64,000 nt of DNA from Cymbidium sinense (lineage: Eukaryota; Streptophyta; Magnoliopsida; Asparagales; Orchidaceae), in contig CM038215.1 of assembly GCA_021442155.1 (NCBI GenBank), positions 209,678,982 to 209,742,981 of the forward strand. Direction: 5' to 3'. Made by a program: the position numbers and the translations under genes. The notes under the pieces are model-generated. The model ran no database searches. It saw only the letters and a program-made list of their open reading frames with translations, and had not been told where the DNA came from. Below are positions 1 to 13,300 of the stretch, piece by piece; the first letter of the stretch is position 1, and each line of letters begins with the position of its first letter.

Positions 1-917
1 AAAAAATAATTTTTCTAACCCCATTAACAACTCATAATTATATTTTAAAATAATATATAACCTCATTTTAAATCTTAAGCTATAATCAAGATAATTAAAA
101 TATTTATCAACCCCTTAGCTAAATGTTGAATGTTTTAACATCATGTATATATTTTTATTTCTCTTTTGAATAGGGAGGGTCTCTACTCTTGCACTATAGT
201 GAATGCTTGACCTGTGAGGGCACCCCTCATGGTGGAGAACACCTCTTCTATCTGATTTAGCCAATAACTTAATTTCATCATACATTTAGGCATAAATATC
301 CCAAGCTTTTGTCCAAATGATGTGCCAAAATTTGATATAAAAATTTTTAAATTTTGCATTTAGTCTAAGTCATGGTTTCATACCAATCATGATCTAGTCT
401 CTTAGGGAGTGAGTTTAAGACTCTAGTCTCTTTTTAATTAAATAACATACTAGCTATCTTGCACTTACATAAGATCGACCCACATGATTTTAAAGCGCAT
501 GAGGTGTTAGCTGGCGGTCATTCTAAGAGGTTGTAAGTCCAGAAGAGTCGGGATGGTTTACTTGCTCTTGTGGAGGTGAATCGTTATATTCCATTTTTTT
601 ATTACATGTAGGTCGTGCTTTAGTTTGTGCTAAAGCATCCTAGATTAAGATCTGAGGCTATTTATTTCCTTTGGGCTATGAACATAAGTCCTCACCTCTT
701 AGGTATTTTCATAACCTTGAGTTGATGAACTATAAGCCTTAACACTCTAATAAATTTCATTTCAAATAAAGTAAATTATCTCATTCAAATATATAAAGCC
801 TCACTATAAGATAGATTGGAGTATTTATTAGGCCTCCTAGTATCATGAGTGCTCCTTACTTATCCTCCTTTGGCATCCAAAAATAATATTTCAAATTGAA
901 CATTCCTACTTAATTTT

Positions 918-950
<33 letters not shown>

Positions 951-1330
951 CAATTTATTGATAGCCTAACCTTGAAATCTTTGGAGATATAATTGACTAC
1001 TTTAATCGAGAATATTCTTAGAAAATCCTCATTTTCTAGGATGTAATTAACTATGGAAGCGTGTTCCATAGGGAATTAAAGAACCCAACATAAAGTAAAC
1101 CTTGCTTTATATTTTCATGTAAATTAGGGGAAAAATCTCTAGCATAAGGAGACTGCCTTGGAGTCCTTATTAGTGATTAGTCCATTGTAGGGTGATATTT
1201 CTATATTTTGAGATGGCACATCATACCTCAATGTCATACCCGATCACTTTAATAAGTACCCCATAAGATTTGCATGGTGTCCCAAGTGACTCTGAGATAA
1301 AACAAGACCCATATATGTTCAATAATTAAT
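1..1330 (+). repeat. 3' part of giant LTR family, copy A
   Basis: No gene is visible. The segment aligns by eye, in the same order and orientation, with 48,120-49,370 and 52,330-53,560, and in reverse with 26,560-27,950. Shared landmarks are the phrase around 391-420 (tagtctcttagggagtgag), the block ending in tgtaagtcc near 531-540, a double stem-loop at 1,019-1,071 and the terminal block with cataccc near 1,236. I infer this is the downstream (R/U5-like) part of the very long LTR of a Tat/Ogre-type retrotransposon, cut off by the window edge. The exact LTR end is not determined; it may lie near 1,285-1,300. Confidence 0.7.
921..948. repeat. (TA)n microsatellite
   Basis: Fourteen TA dinucleotides in a row within LTR copy A. 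Confidence 0.95.
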
Positions 1331-1339
1331 TTAAAGTAT

Positions 1340-1970
1340 TTTAGAATAATTGATTTGGTTCAATCTAATTTAGATTAGATTGAATTTGATTTTGCCATTA
1401 TATGATCAAATTGAGCTAACTTGGGCTAAGTGAACCATTCAGCTGAATTGAGTCTCAATTAGGCATCAATCAAGCTTAATCAAGGTTTCAAATGATTTAG
1501 GCAAGTTCAATTTCTGGGTTAATTTTGGGTTTAGTCTCTTCAAGCCCAAAATGGTCAAATTGGGTCAATTGATCGGATTAGTCAAATTAGATCTCAATTG
1601 GGTGTGATTAGTGTTTTTGGTGTCATGTGATCAACTAGTTGAATAATAATTTGAATTTGGTTAAAGTTTGGATCAAGGTTACATAAAAGGGTCAAATGGG
1701 AAAATTTGGGAAAAGTAGGTTAGTTAGCTCATTTAAAGCCAAGTGCATTTGGTTTATGTTTGAGGTTAGTTTGGACTAAGTGAGGTCTACTAATCAATTT
1801 GGGGTCTAACCTTAAGATTGATTAAGTCTACGGGTTTAGGTTTAGACATCTCTTTAGCCACTAGAAGTGTCTTAACTTTAAGTGAGGAAGTCTCAGTGTC
1901 AAAATGAAAACCTATGTTTAAAAAGGTTAGATGTCAACCTCACTAAAAGTGGGGTCAATAAGCTTTAAGA
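1340..1970 (-). repeat. U3-like start of giant LTR family, reverse orientation
   Basis: This G/T-rich stretch resembles 61,700-62,640, another minus-oriented copy. Read on the minus strand it starts near 1,960 with TATTGACCCCAC. This matches the TGTTGACCTCA start at 62,617 (-) and 42,596 (+), and a short stem-loop follows in each. Phrases such as 'caatttgggt' and the 'ttgaccaag' type recur. It is a fragment without coding content. Confidence 0.5.
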
Positions 1971-4760
1971 TATTTTTTTATTGTATTTTTTTTAATTTTT
2001 ATATATAGAATAAAGTTTAAGCTAGGTTTTTTTTTATCTCAATACAAGCCAATCCAACTCTAGATGAACAAATGTGTAATATGAACTTGAAGTAAGGGTT
2101 ATGAGTAAAGAAATAAAATTTAAGCTAATACTTTTTCATTCAAATTATTTGAGTTTGTTGGGTAAAATTTGACTACTATTTTTTTGTTTTATTTTGGGTA
2201 TGCATAAGAAAATTTCCCATATGCACCAACCTATTACTTATATTTTTATTACCATCACACCATATTGATTGTTTAATTTTTTTTTTCATGTTGTTTTCAC
2301 TTTCTTATTGTAATTTGATTGTTTAGGCTATAAACAACCTTACACTAGGATCATAAGATAACTTTAACAAAATATAAATAATCTTAAGATTAATTAAGAA
2401 AATATTTTAAAATTCAAATTCAAACTTTCTTTAGATAAATATTTTAATTTTTTTAATTTTCTTATATCTCTTGGAGGAGGAGTAAAATAAAACAAGCCAT
2501 TGATCAAAAACCCTAAATGCTAGTGCATATTCATAATATGGCCAAGTTAAGCATACATTAAATGTCTTCAGATAACCTGTAGTGCATGTTATACCTATTA
2601 GGATATAACCTTAGATAAACATGATTTTAATTAAGCATAAGGAATCTTAGTATGCTAGGTAATGGTAGCCTAATCCATTTAAGAATGTAAGTTGAAAGTC
2701 TGGTAGCTTTGTCTGCATATAGTCCGACTATCTTTTTTTAGTTTCTTCTAGTAGGCATTTCTCTACCTATGTAGAGTTAGGAAGCCCTTCATATTTTCCA
2801 ACCTCCCTCTTAGAATTAGTCTGCTTAAGAAATTTTAATTTTTTTCTTTAATTTGAGGTTATGTGACAAACTCTGGAAGACATAATTCATGGTTGTTGAT
2901 ATAATACCTTATGGTTGGGTTGGTGTTGATTATCTTCCCAAGCTAAATGACCCTGAGTTTAAGAACTTAAGATGAAAAATCTATGAAGTTTAGCCTAAAG
3001 TTGTTTCTTTCTCTTCCTCGATCTCTTTCCCTTATCCACTTATCTCTTGAGCCCATCATACTTATTAATAAGTATTTGGCAATTCAATGATTATCATCAA
3101 GTAAGATTTCTATGTGTTAAACTATCATCTAGTTTGGTTACGATGATTCACTTTTTACCTTGTGGATCAAAACTTAGTATTTAAATCATTCTATTGCAAT
3201 AATAATTATTGAATCATAAGTCTTCTTTGGAAAACCTAAAAAATAAAATAGAATGAAGACACATTTCTATCTTTCAAGAGTTTCACTTAAAGGTGTCATC
3301 AAGTGTAATTAACTAAAGGAAGTGTAATCCCTTTGGGAATTTAAGTAACTCACATTCTATTGATTTTTTTAATTAATTTGATGACATGTCAATAAATGAA
3401 TATTTGTTATGAGTTCAAATGAAAAGTATATACCTTATCATGATCCTCTTTTTATCTCCTCTCCTTAAATATTTTATATAAAAAAATGTATCAGCTTGTT
3501 AAAATATTTTTGTGCACTCCACCTAGTAATTTCTAAGGAAGAGGTTAGGAATATACCTAAGAAGCACTACAAGTTTTAAATGAAGGTTCACTGCTCTCAC
3601 TTTAGGTGTTAGCATAAAAGGTAGGTTTTAGGTTTTGATTTTCATAATTATAGAGTCTTTAGCTAGCATTAATGCTATAGTACTTTATTTTGTTGGTCCC
3701 ATACCATATTTTTAATAGTTGGGAGAGGCTATAATTACTAACTTGGTTAAGTAATAGTTTAGAGATGCTAGCTCCCTTATCTAGGTGTTTCTTTATACAT
3801 AACTTCCCACAAAATTTTGATACTTTTTCTTCATGTTTAATTGTCATAATTGCTTGATTTTCCATATAGTCATATGACTCTAATTGATGAGTCAAAGGGT
3901 GATTGAGACATGCATTAAATAATAAATAATCAATAGAATAATTTCTCAAACAAGTTACCAAGACAAGTGTCATCGAGAAACTTCATTTGGTGCTCTAGCC
4001 TGATTAAGCAGTGAGAAATCACCTCAACATGTTGGACTTTTTATTTGATCTTGCAAGTCAAGTTAGTTGTTGACTTGTTAAGCCATCAAGTATGGCTTAT
4101 AAAATAGGTTGGTATCATCCTCAACTATACATATTGTTCAAACATATTGAATCTCTAGCCTTTAAGCTCATAGGGCTATGTTATTAAGATAAAAAGAAGA
4201 TTTTTAAAGTAAAAGATTCAATTTCCTAAATCAAGTCCCTTATCTCCGTTGACCAATACAACCTAACCTATAGTCCACTTCTTGGTTCCCTACAAATCCT
4301 TATGTCTCACTAGTAGAATGATCATCTATGCCACATCAAAATTTTAATTAATATCATTTGTGCATGATAATGCTTGATTGACACTTAATATTTTTTTTGG
4401 CACATTTAGGCACACATCTCCTAATATTTCTCATGTCTCTTCTAATAAAATTAATGTCTCTTTCCCACCCCCAATTAAAGGTATTATGTTTCTTCAAGCT
4501 TTTTTATCTTCATGATGTTGACATATGATACTTGATGCTTTGTTGGCTTAATGCATGTCCCCAATGCTTTAATTACTCAAGTTTTGTAGACATGAGGTAG
4601 TTCATCACAATCGCCTAGATATCTTTGTGGTATTTCCTTCGGTATAACTAGATCATTGTCAGGCAATAGGGGATGAAAACCAAGCAACATTCATAATTGA
4701 ACTTGTATATCCCTGGCCTTTACTTCTCTTATGTTGCCCATCCTTGCATATAAGAGAAGA
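1971..4760. other. AT-rich interval without recognisable gene
   Basis: No ORF here encodes a domain I recognise. The 104-codon minus-strand frame at 3,659-3,973 has no family signature and looks fortuitous. Sentences like those at 2,580-3,110 resemble LTR-family DNA elsewhere in the window, but I could not align them firmly. Confidence 0.5.
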
Positions 4761-4764
4761 AGGT

Positions 4765-4779
4765 TCTCTCTCTCTCTCT

Positions 4780-4807
<28 letters not shown>
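4765..4807. repeat. (TC)n(GA)n palindromic microsatellite
   Basis: A TC run of about 15 bases passes directly into a GA run of about 28 bases. The two halves are complementary, so the tract can fold into a loop-less hairpin. Confidence 0.95.
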
Positions 4808-4810
<3 letters not shown>

Positions 4811-6140
4811 AAATTCATATCTACAAATTTGTTTCTAACCAGTAATATGTTCTTAGAATCTTGAATTTGAATAGTATCAACAAAAAGAAATGAAGTTGGT
4901 ATGTATAATATATTCAATTTGCTTTCACTTAGAAAAATGTATTTTGCAACGTATTTTACCATTCGATCATGCATAATTGGAAATCAGCATTGATTGACAT
5001 ATCTACAAAATTTCTTAAGCATAACAATATTACTTTTCATGCAGAAAATGATCGATGGTAAAACTACAAATACATATGAAGATATTTTATTTTTCTTTAA
5101 ATAATAGTTTTGAAGTTAGTCATAAATTTACTTCCAACCAAATATTTCAAATTAAACTTGAAAAATATGAAGCTTTATAAAATATGACTTTAAATTTATT
5201 GTGATATTTCTTAACAAATGGTAAAACATTTTTAATTATATCATCATTATTTATTAATTCATATAATTTTTAAAATTGTGAATATTATGATAAAGTCTAT
5301 TTCAACCAAACAAATACAGTGAATTGATTATGAAATTACATCATTTTTTAAAATATGAGCTTTAAGCTCTCTTGGTTTTAATTTATAAAATGATGAAATT
5401 TGCAAGAGATAGCCCTTGATGAGATGTATTTAGAAAACAGACTGTTGTAGACTCCATAAAATTTTCATGTATAATAATTTTATTTCTATGTAGAAAGCCA
5501 AACTACAATTGGATATATTAACATTTTCTCTACTCATATAGCAATTTTTTATTTCATAATATAATAATTTAAAATTAAATATATTCAATCAAACATATTG
5601 AGATGATTTACATCTAAAAATCTCAAAAAATTCATTTCTTTTATTTTTTTTGTATAACTTGATTTACAAAATGATGAAATTTATTTGATTCTACAATGAA
5701 ATACATACACATACATACATACATACATATATTTCTGTGAGCTTAAGCCTCACTAATAGAGAAATCATTTGAGACTAGCCAAATTGATAACTAATTGTGG
5801 TATGTTCCTACACCTCTCAATATTTTCTGTCTTTCCTAATGATTTTTTACTTCTCCTAATTGTCATCAATCATTAGAGATGTCAATAAATGACTCGGTCA
5901 TCATATTAACTCAGCTAAAAAAAATTAAATTTAGGTTACCTCGATTACTATTCAGATCAAATTTGAGTCAAATATGTAGACTAAATTATTATTCGGGCCA
6001 AATTCAATATAACCTAAATAACTCAAAATTGATATATATATATTGCTAATTTTTATTTCATCATTTGATGGATGTAAATAAAAATAGGGTGATTTACATA
6101 CATAACATTTAAAACTATAATAATTACATATCAACACCTA
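4808..6140. other. AT-rich interval without recognisable gene
   Basis: No coding signature. It contains a short CATA-type repeat at about 5,704-5,732. Nothing else can be supported. Confidence 0.5.
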
Positions 6141-6560
6141 AACCCTAATATTTACTTTTCTACCACCCAACTATCCCTCTCCCTCTCAAAAATACTATTC
6201 CATTAAGGTTCGTCTAGCTCCCGTCCCATTCCGTTCTCAGAAATGCTGAAACATGCATTTCCTGTGCGTGCTCGCCCTCCTCATCACTAAACCCTGCCTA
6301 CTATACTGATAGTCTTCATCATCCCTAAATTCCGCATGCTAGACCTAATGTAGTTGTCATTATTTGTATGTTATGTCGCTGTAAATACCGGGCTTGTAGT
6401 AACAGAGAAGCTCGAAGCTTCCAAGTTTACCATATTAATAGGCAGTGGAAAGATCTTCTTGATCGTAGGTGAAGCTGTGCTGAACTTATTCAAAAAGGCT
6501 GACGAAGAGGCTTGAAGACAGAAGATGCAAAACATAGTTCATAATAGAACAATATTTCTG
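6140..6560. other. unidentified GC-richer island
   Basis: Base composition rises sharply here (cctgtgcgtgctcgccc near 6,262) compared with the AT-rich flanks. A 53-codon open stretch without an ATG runs on the plus strand from about 6,354 to a TGA at 6,513-6,515. It ends in a hydrophobic/lysine pattern that I do not recognise. It could be an exon fragment captured by a transposon, a non-coding transcript or chance. No splice context can be shown. Confidence 0.25.
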
Positions 6561-6939
6561 GTATTAGTGTTCTGAGCTTTTATTTTGAAAGACAATGTGT
6601 GTTATTTTCATGCCAGAAAAATTGCGGAGCGGCGTACTAACTACACAGTGAACGAATAGTGCAATTAAAAATGTCTCATCTAATATGATTCTAAATGTGA
6701 CTGATTGTGAGACTTTTTTTATGCACAAAATGAATGAAGAATCTCTTTGTTATTTGTATAGAAAATAAACCAAAATCCATTAAGAATCTCTTCGTTGTTT
6801 TGTACAGAGGATAATTCAGATTTTGCCTTTGTTAATCATTAGAAACTCAAGTTTGCTTATATATTTCTTGTTACTTATTTTTTCTTTGCTAATGCAGCTA
6901 TGGATGTGAATGAGTGCTACTTTATTACATTCAAATTTA

Positions 6940-7730
6940 TGTTGATTATACATTTATCTCACTATTTGATTTGATGATAACAAACCTTATGTAATAAGAA
7001 TTGATTATTTCTTTGAAGGATAAATTATTCATATTAATCATTATGAATGTCATTCTTAATTTATATTTATATTGATAATAAATATATATTTTTTAATGCT
7101 ACTAATCAAATTAACTTCAACTGTGTAGAAAAAATTCTTCAGCTCATGGTTCTTCAGTTATATCAAATTGCTAAAGCTATTGACATAGATTGGGTGAGAA
7201 TCTTTCTACAAATTACTATATTAAGACAAATAAAAATCTCACTAAATTAAAATAAATGATTCATTCATTTTAGATTCATCATTCTAAAATTATTTGTATT
7301 TTTTTTATATCTTAATATAACAATTATTCATTAAGTTATCCATTTTAGATAGTATGAATTAAATGCATGATTTAAGTTCTATTAAATGTGTGTTCAAACA
7401 AAATAAATTATGTTTAAACTTTATTAAATCATTTCCATGCCATTCATAATTTTTATTCATAATTTTTAGTGCATGAAAATTGAAATATCTCAAAATTATC
7501 CCTTTTCCTCATATTCTCTCTCCTATTATTCTTTCTTTTCTATCTTATTATCATTTTCATCTTTACATTGTTTTGGCCGAATTTTTAAATGTATTTGTGT
7601 AATAAATTATGTGAAATTCATTCAAAAATATTTCCATGTTATTTTCTCTCATTTTTCATATTTTAAAATTCATTTATTTAAAATTTTTGAATTTGAATTA
7701 TTCTTTTGAGTATTCCACTACATTCAAACA
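6940..7730 (+). repeat. LTR-like repeat, 5' end, copy 1 (Copia-type?)
   Basis: From TGTTG at 6,940 this segment is similar to 29,955-30,750: both share the phrase tctcactatttgatttgatg, then a tgtaataagaa block, and later a tctctcctat stretch and a ttttggcc(a/g)a motif. Upstream of 6,940 and of 29,955 the sequences differ, so TG marks a real element edge. 'TTTGATGAtAACAAA' near an LTR start is typical of plant Copia/SIRE-type LTRs, which is why I suggest that class. Similarity fades near 7,715, just before the MULE relic. Confidence 0.6.
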
Positions 7731-7799
7731 AGTTCTTCCCCATTTTCAACAACTTTACTATGAAAGACAGTTATAAAACTAGAGTTATAATTTTTTGTT

Positions 7800-9450
7800 G
7801 ATATCGAGGTTGTCCATGGAGAGTACGTGCATCATTATGTTTAGAGGGGAACTCCTTCGAGGTGAGGAAATTTGAAGACAGACATATGTGCGCAGGTGTG
7901 AAGACCTGGAAACAAGCAAGCCACAACAACTTGTGTAGCCCATCAAATAAAGGATATTGTGAAAAAGAATCCAAACATTACTCCAAAGTACACCAGTAAT
8001 AACTTAGAAACCACTTATGGATTATGATTATCTTACATGAAATTATGGTGGTTAAGAGAACAAGCAAGAGACATCATATTTGGATCAATAGATGATAACT
8101 ACAGTTGGGTGGCTACACTAAGATCAAAGTTTATCAATAGAAACCTAGTTCACACATAACATACACATATGATGTCCATGACCACTCTTTTAAGAGGTTT
8201 TATGTTAGCTTTAAAGTTTGTAGTGATGGTTTCTTTATTAGGTGCAAGTATTTAATTGGAGTTGATGCTTGTCGCCTAAAATCTATCTATTTAAGAGTAT
8301 TTCTCTCCACAAATTGTTTGGATGGCAAAAATGGGCTTTTACTATTGCTTATGTAGTAGTTGAATCTACATCAAAGAGCACTTGGGAATGGTTTATGAGA
8401 AATTTGCAACAAATTTTAAGTTGTGAGATTGAAGATTTGGCTTTTATATCAGATATGGAGAAAGGTTTAGGCAAAACATAAGAAGTGTATTTTCGAATGT
8501 GGAACATAGGGTTGACATATGACATTTATGGAAAAATATCAAAAAAACTCTTTCGCTGTCATGATAGCCTCAAGTTACTAAAGCTAGTTTGGACAACTGC
8601 TAATGCATATAACAAACATGAATTTAATGCTAAATTGAATGACATATTCAACATTAGTCCATAAGTGCACTCTTACTTGCTCTCATTACCATTCAAGTGG
8701 TCAAAGGAATATTTTTAACTAAGGTTAAAAATCATTAGAGAATGAATAATATGTCAGAATCATTCAACTCTTGGATAGAAGAAGTCAGAGGTAAACTTAT
8801 TGTTAATTTGGTTGATATGATTAGAGGTATGCTAATAGAGCAACATGCACAAAGGAAGCTAAATGCCACTACTTGAAATGACAGCTAGTACCTAATATTG
8901 AGGAGTATATTAGAGAGATAACAACAAGAAAAAAAACATTTTATTATTAGATAATCAACAACAAACAAAGTTAAGGTTGAAGGCACTAATGAACGATAAG
9001 AAGTGGGCATTGAGAATATGAATGTAGTTGTAGCTTTTGACAAATAACTAAGCTTCCTTGTATACATGCAATTGTTTTCATTAGAACTAAACAACACACA
9101 TTATGACACACTTACATAGACGAACACTACCATGTGTATAGGTAATGCTATGTGTTAAGGCACTATTATGTATTTCTTATGAGTTGATATCTTTTACCTT
9201 TCTTTTCTATGCATAAATATAATGGCATACGATGGTGCAATTTCAATATTTCTAGGGAAGGAGCAATGGACTATAGTCAATGATGATTTGAGTTCCATAT
9301 TCCTTGTGGCCATGAGGCAAGCCAAAGAAAAGAAGAATTCAAAGCTTTCTAGAGGGCACAAAAAAATAAAAAAGCATCATAAATATAACCGTTTAATTTA
9401 TGGGGTCATCACAGGAGCACATGTAAGAACCCTCTACATATACATATGAA
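7800..9450 (+). pseudogene. MULE transposase relic (MURA-type)
   Basis: Translating in shifting plus-strand frames gives the successive landmarks of a Mutator-like transposase. First comes a zinc-ribbon-like GCPWRVRAS region (about 7,806). Next are a NPNITPKY helix segment (7,961), a KLWWLREQA segment (8,042) and the DDE core with the first Asp in GVDACHLK (8,260). The AYVVVESTSKSTWEWF block and the FISDMEKGL second Asp (8,440) follow. Then come a SESFNSWIEEVR motif carrying the Glu (8,755) and a degraded SWIM finger around 9,045-9,075 (LPCIHAIV). The tail contains a final basic stretch (to 9,450). Stops and frameshifts are frequent, for example the TGA near 8,024. It is clearly dead. It is a different, more eroded MULE from the one at 15-22 kb, and no inverted repeats were found for it. 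Confidence 0.85.
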
Positions 9451-10350
9451 AGATATTGATTAGACGACATATTATGTTAACAATTTATCTTGTTTCTTTG
9501 GGGGTCGAGCAAAGCTCTCAATTTGGCATGAGGGAACAAAAGTGTCAGACATAGTATAGTTTATGGAAGTTTACATTTTTATTGAGGCCAAACACATTTG
9601 TTTGTCAATTGGAATGTATCTTAATTAATTTTTTGTTGGCCTTTATATGTATGAATGATAGGTTTTTCTAAATTTTGGAAGACTGAATACATCGCAAGCT
9701 TGTTATTTTTGGCTGCAACTATAATGTAGCAAGAACTAAAAGAAACAATCTTTATTATATATGAGCAACAGGATTCTATTATTACAACTATTTCTCTTTT
9801 TTGAATTAATTTTATGGTTTTCAGTTTTGACATACTTCATAAGAAGCTATGCAATTTAAATTCACATGGTCAACCTGACGTTATTGTTATAAAGCAGCAA
9901 CCTTGTACAAAATGCAACGATTGTTAGCACAGTTGAAGTTTACACATAGTTTGTATTTTGGTTTACATAGCTGTAGTTAGCTTCCAGCGAACAAAATGCA
10001 ACGTTACAGAATCTTCCAAACTTGATTTATAATACTAAAATTGCCAAAACTATTTACAACCAACTTAAAAAGCCTCAATTACAAATTCTAAAATACATTT
10101 GAAAAGAGTATTACTATACCCCCAAGAAATTATACCCAAAATTATTCAGTGCCCACAGTTTATATGCAGATTTTGGTGGGCAGTGTGGCGTTTCTCATTC
10201 GAAAATCATCTCCGATAGACAACAACAGTGATGCGTGTGAAGATTTTGTACTGGCAATCAGATGAAGGAGTCATCACTGCTTTGGAAGCTCCAATACCAC
10301 ACTGTGAACAGTATAACAAACTGAAACAAGCGGATAATGGGCCAAATTTT
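9451..10350. other. interval downstream of the receptor kinase gene
   Basis: No gene recognised. The part next to 10,351 should contain the 3' untranslated region of the minus-strand kinase gene. I see no clear AATAAA on that strand in the first 300 bases. Confidence 0.5.
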
Positions 10351-13300
10351 CTATCTCCCCTGAAAAACACTTATTGAAATCTGATTCATTGATTTGTTAT
10401 CCTCTAAATCAGGGCTTTCGATTGAGGGAGATTTCAAATGAGATGATTCTGAACCATGGCTTCTGCTCTGTGAGGTATGGCTTTGACTGTGAGAGCCATG
10501 ACTTCGGCTGTGTGAGCCATGGCTGTGGAGAAATGGAGGCTCGGTGGGATCAGGGAGGTCGTTCAGTCTGCTCGATAGCATCTCGACGACCTTCCACATT
10601 GAAGGTCTCAGGCTAGGAGATGCTTGCACGCACAGAAGGCCAACTTTGAAAACCTTAATGGCTTCCATCTCTGAACACGTTCCTTGAAGGTTAGGATCTA
10701 GCATCCTCATTAGTGTACCTGAGTTGTAGTGCTGCCATATCTATGTTGAAAAACATAACCCAAAATTAGTTAATTTAATTGAAAGTAAAATTTTCTTTTT
10801 TAATTTATAAAAACGTTTGAGTTGTAGTGCTGTCAAATCTATGTTGAAATTTGTTTCCAAATAGAGACATAACTTAAGTTAGATTTAAGCTTAATTTTAT
10901 AGAACTATAATTTGAATGGTTGTGGTATTTAAATGAAAATCTTGGATAAAACAAAAAAGATTCTTAAAACCAACTTGAGTAGGAATTTGTAATAAAGTTG
11001 GAAATTGGAAATGATGAAATATGAAATGAGACAAGGCTAATGATGATGAATGATTAATAGAGATGAAGATTTGTTCTACCTGTTGCGTTAGAGAATGACT
11101 TTCCACTGATGTCAATATCAAGCTTTGGTTTCTACGACCTGTAAGGATTTCAAGAACAACTACACCAAAGCTATAGATGTCGGCCTTCTCCGTCAGCTGC
11201 CCATGAATAATATATTCAGGAGCCATGTAGCCACTGCAAGCATTGATCAGTTCCAGAGCAACAGAGTTTTAGAATATGCAGTTGATAATGGGAAGCACTT
11301 TCCAACGTACTGAAAGATTCAGATCAGGATACATGAACCAAGTCTTTTCCACACAAAATATACAGATTTTAATAGCCTAATCTATAAGCTTTAAGCTTTA
11401 GTTTGGTCGTTTTATGGTTTTAAATATAAATGAAACTGTGATAGTAAAAAAAAAATAAAAAATGAAAAGAAAAAAAGGATAGAGGCTTGCATGGCTTACA
11501 AAGTTCCTGCTACGCCAGTGCTGAGATGGCTTTGATCCTCTGCGAAGTACCTTGCCAATCCGAAATCTGAGATCTTAGGCCTAAACTTATCATCCAACAA
11601 TATGTTGCTGGCTTTGATGTCTCTATGAATAATTCTAACAGCCGAAGAACTGTGCAGATAAGCTAAGCCCTCTGCAGTGCCGACAATTATATTGAATCTT
11701 CTTTCCCAATCCAGTGCAGTTTTCATGAATGAATCTGGAACCACGAAGAGGACAATAAAATCCAGTTAGAATCAGAAATTTTCTATTCATTTATTGTTTC
11801 TGAACTTTGTTGGTTCCTCCTTACCGAATAAGTAACGATCAAGGCTGGTGTTGCTAAGAAACTCGAAAACAATTAGGCTTTCAGGTCCTTCGACGCTGCA
11901 GCCCAGTAACTTTACAAGGTTCTTGTGTTGCACTTGGTTGATGAGAGTGACTTCATTGAAGAATTGGCCAACCCAATTGGTTGTGTTAAAGAAAAGCCTT
12001 TTCACAGCTATTTCCTTCCCATTCGGCAGAATCCCCTGCTTGCGCAAAGCTCACGGTTTACTCTACGCGTAATGTGTTCAAAGTAATTTATAGCATTGAG
12101 GAATTTTTTATAGTTGTTACTCATGGAAGCACAAAATGTGATGATTTCATTTTCAAAAACAAAACGTTTGAATAAAAACGTTCATTTTTTTAAAAAAAAT
12201 TAGAACCACAAAAATCTATTGATTAGAATGTACCTTATAAACTGCGCCATAGCCCCCTTGACCGAGCTTGTTGTTCTGACTAAAATTGTTTGTTGCCTTG
12301 CTCAAATCCTCATATTTGTAACTTAGATGAGATTTTGTGATGGATTTAATAATCTCGCGTTTTCCATGTTCATCACCTGTGTCAATAATTCAATTCACAA
12401 CAAATCATTATCAACTATCAATTTTCGCTTTAAAATAATACCAACTTAACAAGATATTCTCCGCCTCTTCAAATTCCCATTACCTCTTCCATAACCAGAA
12501 GCGGACCTTCTCATCCTCCACAAGAGAAGTAATCCAACCACCACCAAGGCCCCCAAAACAGTAGTCACAGCAATGATTACTTTACGGTGAGCTGCGAAAA
12601 TCAAAATTCCCAATCCATTAATTTCCAAAACAAGAAGAAATCACGCAGGAAAAAGTTCCCATTTTTTTAAAAAATAAAAATAGAGAGAATAAAAGCAAAT
12701 ATACCATTAGAATTCCCACCGCCGCCGCCTTCGACTCCTGCAGCCAAGGTCAAATAGAAAGGCTCCGTAGAGTACCTGACGAAGCATCCGGCATTCATTG
12801 CCTTGGCTTCGTCGGCAGGTAAACACCGGTCAACGATGCTCTGTCTCCCTTTCTCCAAACATTCTCTGCAACCGCTAGCATTCAATGACCTCCAACACTG
12901 CGCCATTCCATATGCCGTCACATCCGGCGACACCTGGACGCTTCCCACCTGGTAATAGCCCTTGAGATACGCCTCCGCCGTCAAATTACCGACAAGCTCT
13001 GCAGTCAGATTCGAGAATCGCGACTGAAGTGGCTCGCTGACCGTTGTGTTGCTGCAGGCGTAGGCGTCGGCGGAGTCGACGGAGTGAGTGGAGACATTGC
13101 GATCGGCATATTCAAGGAAGCAGCCATCAAGGTAGATGCGGCCGGCTGTGGCAGGGAGACAGTGGGGGAGTTTGACTCTGCTCTGGGAGTAACAGAGCTG
13201 GCAGTTTATATGGGAGAGGTAAGAGAAGCACTGGCCTAGGCCAAAGACGGCTGGGATTGATCCGGAGGCGGAAGTGGCGAAGCCGGCGACGGTTATGTTC

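Noticed and set aside
1971..4760. Protein gene at 3,659-3,973 (minus)
   Set aside because: 104 codons of AT-driven composition, no motif and no splice or promoter context.
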